This document shows positions 59,605 to 64,000 of a stretch of 64,000 nt of DNA, piece after piece. The notes beneath the pieces were generated by a model. It searched no databases and was not told where the DNA came from. It saw only the letters and a program-made list of their open reading frames with translations. Position 1 is the first letter of the stretch. Every line of letters begins with the position of its first letter. The stretch is from Mytilus edulis (taxonomy: Eukaryota > Mollusca > Bivalvia > Mytilida > Mytilidae): NCBI RefSeq assembly GCF_963676685.1, contig NC_092349.1, positions 33,578,293 through 33,642,292 on the forward strand. The letters are read 5' to 3'. A program made the translations under genes and the position numbers.

Positions 59605-62600
59605 TTATGGTTCATTTAAAATTTGTACACAGTCAGGAAACTCAGACTGAAGTTTACAGATTAAAGTTTGTTTTTTCAGGATAAAAACTTCTTTTGCCAA
59701 TTTCAAATTTTCTTGTTCCATCTTTATTTTTTTGGTTTCTTCACGCAACCTTTCATTGTCCAACATTAAGTTTTCCTCTTCCAACTCTGCCAAACTCCTT
59801 CGTCCCCTTTTGATGTTTCCTATGGACATGAATTATAAAACATATAAAGTTGTTATAAAGTTATACAAATGTACATTCTTTTTGAATTTCATGATGAATC
59901 TGCTTTGTGAGCTGTGTCATAAAATAAGTTAATATCAAACCTTCTTATAATAAAATAGCTGAATCCATTTAAAGACATCAAGAAAATTAATTTGTATTTA
60001 TTAAGTTATGTCCTATATGCAAATTACAATTGTGCAACAAGGTGGTTAAATTTTCAAAGATTTAGTTCCCCTTTGCTTGTTGAAATAATTATTCATTTTA
60101 AAATCCTAGAAACATTTTCATTTTCATATATCTGTTTTATTTGTTAACAGTGTTTAGAATGAATTTTTAATTATAATTCTACATAAATAAATATGATTTG
60201 TTTTTTGTACCTGAATTAAGCCATTAGTTTTCTTTTTTTTGAATTGTTATACATCTGTCATTTCAGGGACATTGATAGAAGGCAATGCTGTATAGACTGC
60301 TCATTGTTGAAGGCTAAACAAAAGTCTTTAGTTGTTAATGTCTTTTGGTCTATTGAGGAGAGTTGTGTCATTGCCAATTATACCACATCTTCTTTTTTAA
60401 AGAAACATTTATCCTACTTTTAAAATGATTTTATTTAATTTCCTAGGTAGCAACATGAACAAATATGTCTATGTTGATCTCTTGTCTGGTTCAAAGTGAT
60501 AATGATGTTGCAATTTCAATTGTGACGGCAATCATGTGATTCACATGTTTTAATCGAATTTATTATTAGAACATGGTTGGGTTTCCAAAGCCATAGAATA
60601 AACTCATATCAGAATCCATAACTTTTGAAAGACAAATTAGCCCTATGTTAGGAAACTTACCTTTACCTTTACCCTTTGGATTAGAACTTGGTACACTTGT
60701 CCTTTCACCATTTTGTTCTATAAAAATCAATTTTCATGTAAACATTCATAGATTTTTATTACATTTTACATGGACGAAGACTTCAATTTTCAAACATCAA
60801 CCCCATCGATACATTGTAAAGAGGTATACTATTTCACAAATATATAGGAAATGCCCAGGTTTTATTTGCTACTGTAGACGTTTATTATCTCAAAAAGGTT
60901 ATATATATATGTTTTATTTCAAATATGTATTTAATAACAGTTTTGATGTTATCAACTTAACCATTTTCTTTTCAACAATTATCAAAAATCACTTTTTTCA
61001 TATGTTTGTCATATATAACTTGATAGTTTCAATTGCAAACTAAAAAAAACTGTTGTTCTAAAATAATCAAATATACAATAAGCTGGGTTAATTTCATGTT
61101 ATGTCCATGCCATATCTGGGGCCTGTGATTTTGAAGTATTTTTTTTCCATTTGTAAAGGTCACCTGTGTGTAATTGCTCAATCAAACTTTTTATCACTTG
61201 TCAATTTTTCCAATGGGATCCATTACAGGAAAGACAAAAATGAAATACTTTATGTAACATATATGTTACTGTATAAATGTTGAAGACCATATTTTTAATA
61301 GATTTTGTCATACTCAAGACTTTGAATTATATACATGTATTAACAACTTTACCTTGTTCTTCCACTAAATTTACTTCAATACATGTAGGCTCTTTGTCAG
61401 CTTCAATCTGTCCATCAAGCTCCTCATTTTGTGTCGATTCTGAAATGTAATTGCATTATGTTGTATAAGTTTATTAATAATTTACTATAACTTCAGAAAT
61501 GTAATAAAATTGACACTGCCTTGACAATATTTTTGTTGTTATTTTTAAAAACATTAACTATAGTTTTTTTACACTAAAACTTAGTCTGACATGAGCAGTG
61601 GTGAGGGAGACAAATTACAATATTGAGAAAATTGAGAAAGGAAATGGAAAATATATCAAATGGTCAACAACTGGACCCAATAGAAGTTGACCTCCTTGAC
61701 CTTTCACACCATCACATTGATTGTATACTAATATATATTTTAAATAACCGGAAATTAGTTTCTTTTTCTGTTGCCAAATTATTCATTTCATGTAAATTGG
61801 TTGGAGCAACAAACCTTTATATGTGTTTTCTTTTATAAATATCACCAAATCATTGATCAACGAAGGTAAATCAGGTGTTTTTAAATTTCTCAGGCAACTG
61901 TATGTGTGACATAGGTAATTCACCAATAAATCACTTTGTGATTCATCTTGCTCCACCTCACTCTGAGAAATTCCCTTTAAGGTATCCATAATGTGAATAT
62001 CATTGGCTCTTGGGACTGGTGTTACAACTGTATGAGTGTCTAAAAAATTTTCTATTTTTACTGCCATTTTCTTGGCTGTTGTCACCAAATTTCTTTCTGA
62101 AAAATGAGACAATGGTTGAAATGACTTTATGCATGTCATATTTCTATGCATATTCATTTCTGACCTATATAGGAAGTTGTAGTGCAAGACATACATGTCA
62201 GGTTGGTGCTTATTTATTGTATATCTAAACTTAATTGTCATTATGGGACTTCAGGCAGTGACCATTTAATGAAAGTTTAGCTTTTTTCTTAAGTAATTTT
62301 CTGATTTATAAGCAGGAAAGACAGACATCTATAAGTAACAATATCTGTTCCTCAAATAATATCAGTTAGATTGGAGATGATGAAAATCTTACCCCTGAGC
62401 ATGATCAATTTTCAAGCCTCTTTCTTTCATATGTGTTTATTTCTTACACAAGAAGCATGAAAACAGCAAACTGTAATAAATGTATAAAGAAACAAGAGAT
62501 TGTAAAAAATAAAAATACCTGATAGTTCTTTGTAGGCATCAAGAGCCTCCTTCTGTCTTGAAATCCAAGATCCAGAACATTCAGGTTGTGATGCAATTGC

Positions 62601-63241
62601 TGAAATAAGGCATATACTATCAGTTCTCATTTCGGACAAAATACCACATGTAACTAACTGACCAACAGTCCCACAAATAAAACCTTTAAATTAATTCAAA
62701 TCAAAATGTAGAAAAAAAAAAGACAGATGACTGGTTTAATATAGGTTAATTACAGATCAGGTTACATGTGTTTATTATGCAGTAACAACAATAGAAAAAC
62801 ATTATTAACTATATTGTAAAAACCATCCTATGATAACTTTAATGCATTATTGATGCAACACCAAATTTATCAAAAGCTGCATATTATTGTATTCAGTTTT
62901 AGACTTCTTCTATACTTTATTATTTACAGACTTTAATAAATAAAATCTACATGTAATTCTGGTGGTAATTCCACGTTTCACATGCATGTCACAATATATT
63001 GTCAGAGAGAATAGAGTGATTAATATCTTGATGTAGGAAGATGTGGTGTGAGTGCCAATGAGACAACAATATATATACATGTAATACTAACTGTCAGTGT
63101 CTACACCGTCTGGAAAACCAGTCAGCTGTGTACGCTTCTCTTCAATCATATGACTGATGAGGAGTTCCTCTGCCTGAGTGGTTTTGGCAGCAGGACCTCC
63201 TCCTGTTTTTGGTCTCTTTTGTAGGTCATATTTTTCTCTAC
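59605..63241 (-). CDS. C-terminal exons of a Myb/SANT-like partner protein, N-terminus beyond right edge
   Basis: Six minus-strand exons join in phase: 63241-63092, 62599-62519, 62096-61815, 61439-61353, 60717-60661 and 59819-59605 (stop). The first encodes REKYDLQKRPKTGGGPAAKT and LTGFPDGVDTD, the stretch that follows the Myb/SANT-like DNA-binding domain in NAIF1-like and Harbinger partner proteins (KTGGGPA, G-[IV]-D-T). Later exons are acidic and polar (STQNEELDGQIEADKEP), then basic (SSNPKGKGK), and the last is a coiled coil (SLAELEEENLMLDNERLREE). The donor at 61815 (AAAG|GTTTGT) is weak and could be different. The gene converges on the transposase gene; it probably binds element ends and helps import the transposase. 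The DNA-binding exon itself is not in the window. Confidence 0.75.
60240..60400 (+). repeat. Dispersed repeat fragment in an intron of the Myb-like partner gene
   Basis: The block TTTGAATTGTTATACATCTG ... TTATACCACATCTTCTTTTT follows the repeat at 24395-24570 (C1q intron) in the same order, but diverged. Confidence 0.55.
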
Positions 63242-63475
63242 CTAAAAAGCATATATGTTTTTCAAATTAAGCAAGTTAAATATATTGGACTATAAAACAA
63301 CTCAATTTCTGTTATTATGTCAATGGTAAAAGGGATTAAAGGGGATACAATTTGTACCGGAAATTATTAGGACAATATCAGCCAATCACATTGTGAGAAA
63401 TCGTGATAATATTAAACATACATTATAGAAATGTATCAACGATTTCACATCTAAAGGAAGCATTAATGTTTCCCC

Positions 63476-63610
63476 ATTACACTGATGCCCCACTTGCACT
63501 ATCATTTTCTATGTTCAGTGGACTGTGAAATTGGGGTCATATCTCTTATTTGGCATTAAAACTTTTAAAAACAAACATATCATGAGGAACATGTGTACGT
63601 GGGGCATAAA
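63476..63610 (-). repeat. Inverted fragment of the TATGCCCCAC repeat
   Basis: Read on the minus strand, from TATGCCCCACGTACACATGT through GACCCCAATTTCACAGTCCA to AAGTGGGGCATCAGTGT, it is a shortened copy of the repeat at 18492-18812, without the CGTT microsatellite. Confidence 0.75.
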
Positions 63611-63754
63611 AATGTTGCAGTTAAAATGTACATTTTGAATATAGTATGGAATGAGAATTATTTTCTTAATTTTCTGTTGTTTTTCTAGTTCCCATTTAAT
63701 GAAGCAACAAATTGTTAAATTAATGTTGCCTTATGATGAATGAGATATTATACA

Positions 63755-63895
63755 CCTGTTGACTGGGGGTGAGGGTAATAGCAAGTTTTTTGTGCCTGAG
63801 ATACCAACTATTGCTTGAGGCAAAGCCGAGAGCAATAGTTGGTAAGCGAAGGGACCACAAACTTGCTATTACCAGCACAACCAGTCATTAGCTGT
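63755..63895. repeat. Foldback element (palindrome of about 140 bases)
   Basis: GGTAATAGCAAGTTTTTTGT is inverted as ACAAACTTGCTATTACC, and inside it ACCAACTATTGCT is inverted as AGCAATAGTTGGT. The outer ends GACTGG/CCAGTC also pair. It is non-coding. Confidence 0.75.
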
Positions 63896-63983
63896 TTTAT
63901 TATACTGAACAACACAGCCGCTAAGTGATTTTATATACAAAATAATTATTTTTCTAAGTGTATATATAACATCTGAAAGAAAA

Positions 63984-64000
63984 GAACTAGAGGCTCTCAA
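63984..64000. repeat. Edge of another copy of the 502-base tandem repeat family
   Basis: The last bases, GAACTAGAGGCTCTCAA, match the inverse of the right end of the repeat at 15347-17612 (GAGCCTCTAGTTC). Too short to be certain. Confidence 0.45.

Larger units (their letters stand above)
52809..64000. mobile_element. Harbinger-like DNA transposon, right end beyond window
   Basis: The unit starts where C1q homology ends, with GGCCCCGGCGCCATAAAACT and a 170-base terminal region rich in short palindromes (CTCAGCCTGAGAATTTTCTC, ACTTAAGACTTAAGT). It contains a PIF/Harbinger transposase gene and a convergent gene with Myb/SANT-partner features; this two-gene plan is characteristic of autonomous Harbinger elements. 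No matching inverted terminal repeat is seen before 64000, so the right end and the three-base target duplication are unverified. The size (over 11 kb) is large for the family, partly because other repeats have landed in it. A domesticated HARBI1 gene next to a chance breakpoint is the alternative. Confidence 0.55.

Noticed and set aside
60645-61043. 132-codon plus-strand ORF
   Set aside because: It is antisense to a predicted exon (60661-60717) and then runs into intron; low-complexity hydrophobic translation without domain support.
1-64000. CRISPR arrays, operons, bacterial ribosome binding sites
   Set aside because: Spliced genes, SINE/LINE/Penelope elements and base composition show animal nuclear DNA; the tandem repeats have units of 150-502 bases without spacer structure.

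Overview
The window looks like AT-rich nuclear DNA from a marine bivalve, most likely a mussel (Mytilus or a close relative). The evidence is spliced genes with GT/AG introns, a C1q-domain gene typical of the expanded mussel lectin family, a LINE tail, a tRNA-derived SINE, long tandem repeats ending in small hairpins, and dense families of short terminal-repeat elements. No species name can be proven from the sequence alone.

Layout. (1) 0-18 kb: two host genes face away from each other. The minus-strand gene (73-639) is the first exon of an ABCC8/ABCC9-like sulfonylurea receptor. The plus-strand gene (1265-17819, four exons) is a complete SPT4 transcription elongation factor whose introns are swollen by mobile DNA. 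Introns 1 and 3 each hold a copy of the same 2.6 kb TA-flanked element; the intron-3 copy is split by a second TA-flanked element (9154-12319), itself carrying a smaller inverted-repeat element. Intron 3 also holds a four-unit 502 bp tandem repeat. (2) 18-27 kb: repeats, a SINE, and an intact two-exon secreted C1q gene (22590-26066). (3) 28.3-32.5 kb, minus strand: a decayed NTPase/ankyrin-repeat gene. (4) 34-47 kb: a retroelement zone with a LINE tail, a nearly intact Penelope-like element of the N-terminal GIY-YIG type (35303-39400), an old minus-strand Penelope-like relic (about 40.8-42.4 kb), and a 3'-end fragment of the first element (about 46.77-47.05 kb). (5) 52-64 kb: a second C1q gene cut off in exon 1 at the start of a Harbinger-like unit, containing a four-exon HARBI1-type transposase (53010-57863) and, converging on it, a minus-strand partner gene (59605-63241 and beyond the window) with a KTGGGPA motif known from Myb/SANT-like proteins.

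The strongest discovery is the Penelope-like element. Its reading frame has four in-frame UGA codons, each apparently at a position normally occupied by cysteine, and a SECIS-like hairpin lies about 60 bases after the stop. It therefore appears to encode a multi-selenocysteine reverse transcriptase/endonuclease, as reported for Naiad elements of clams. Other notable signals are at least five hammerhead-ribozyme-like motifs in a dispersed repeat, a precise empty-site/filled-site pair proving the nested transposition, and the disruption of a C1q paralogue by the Harbinger unit.
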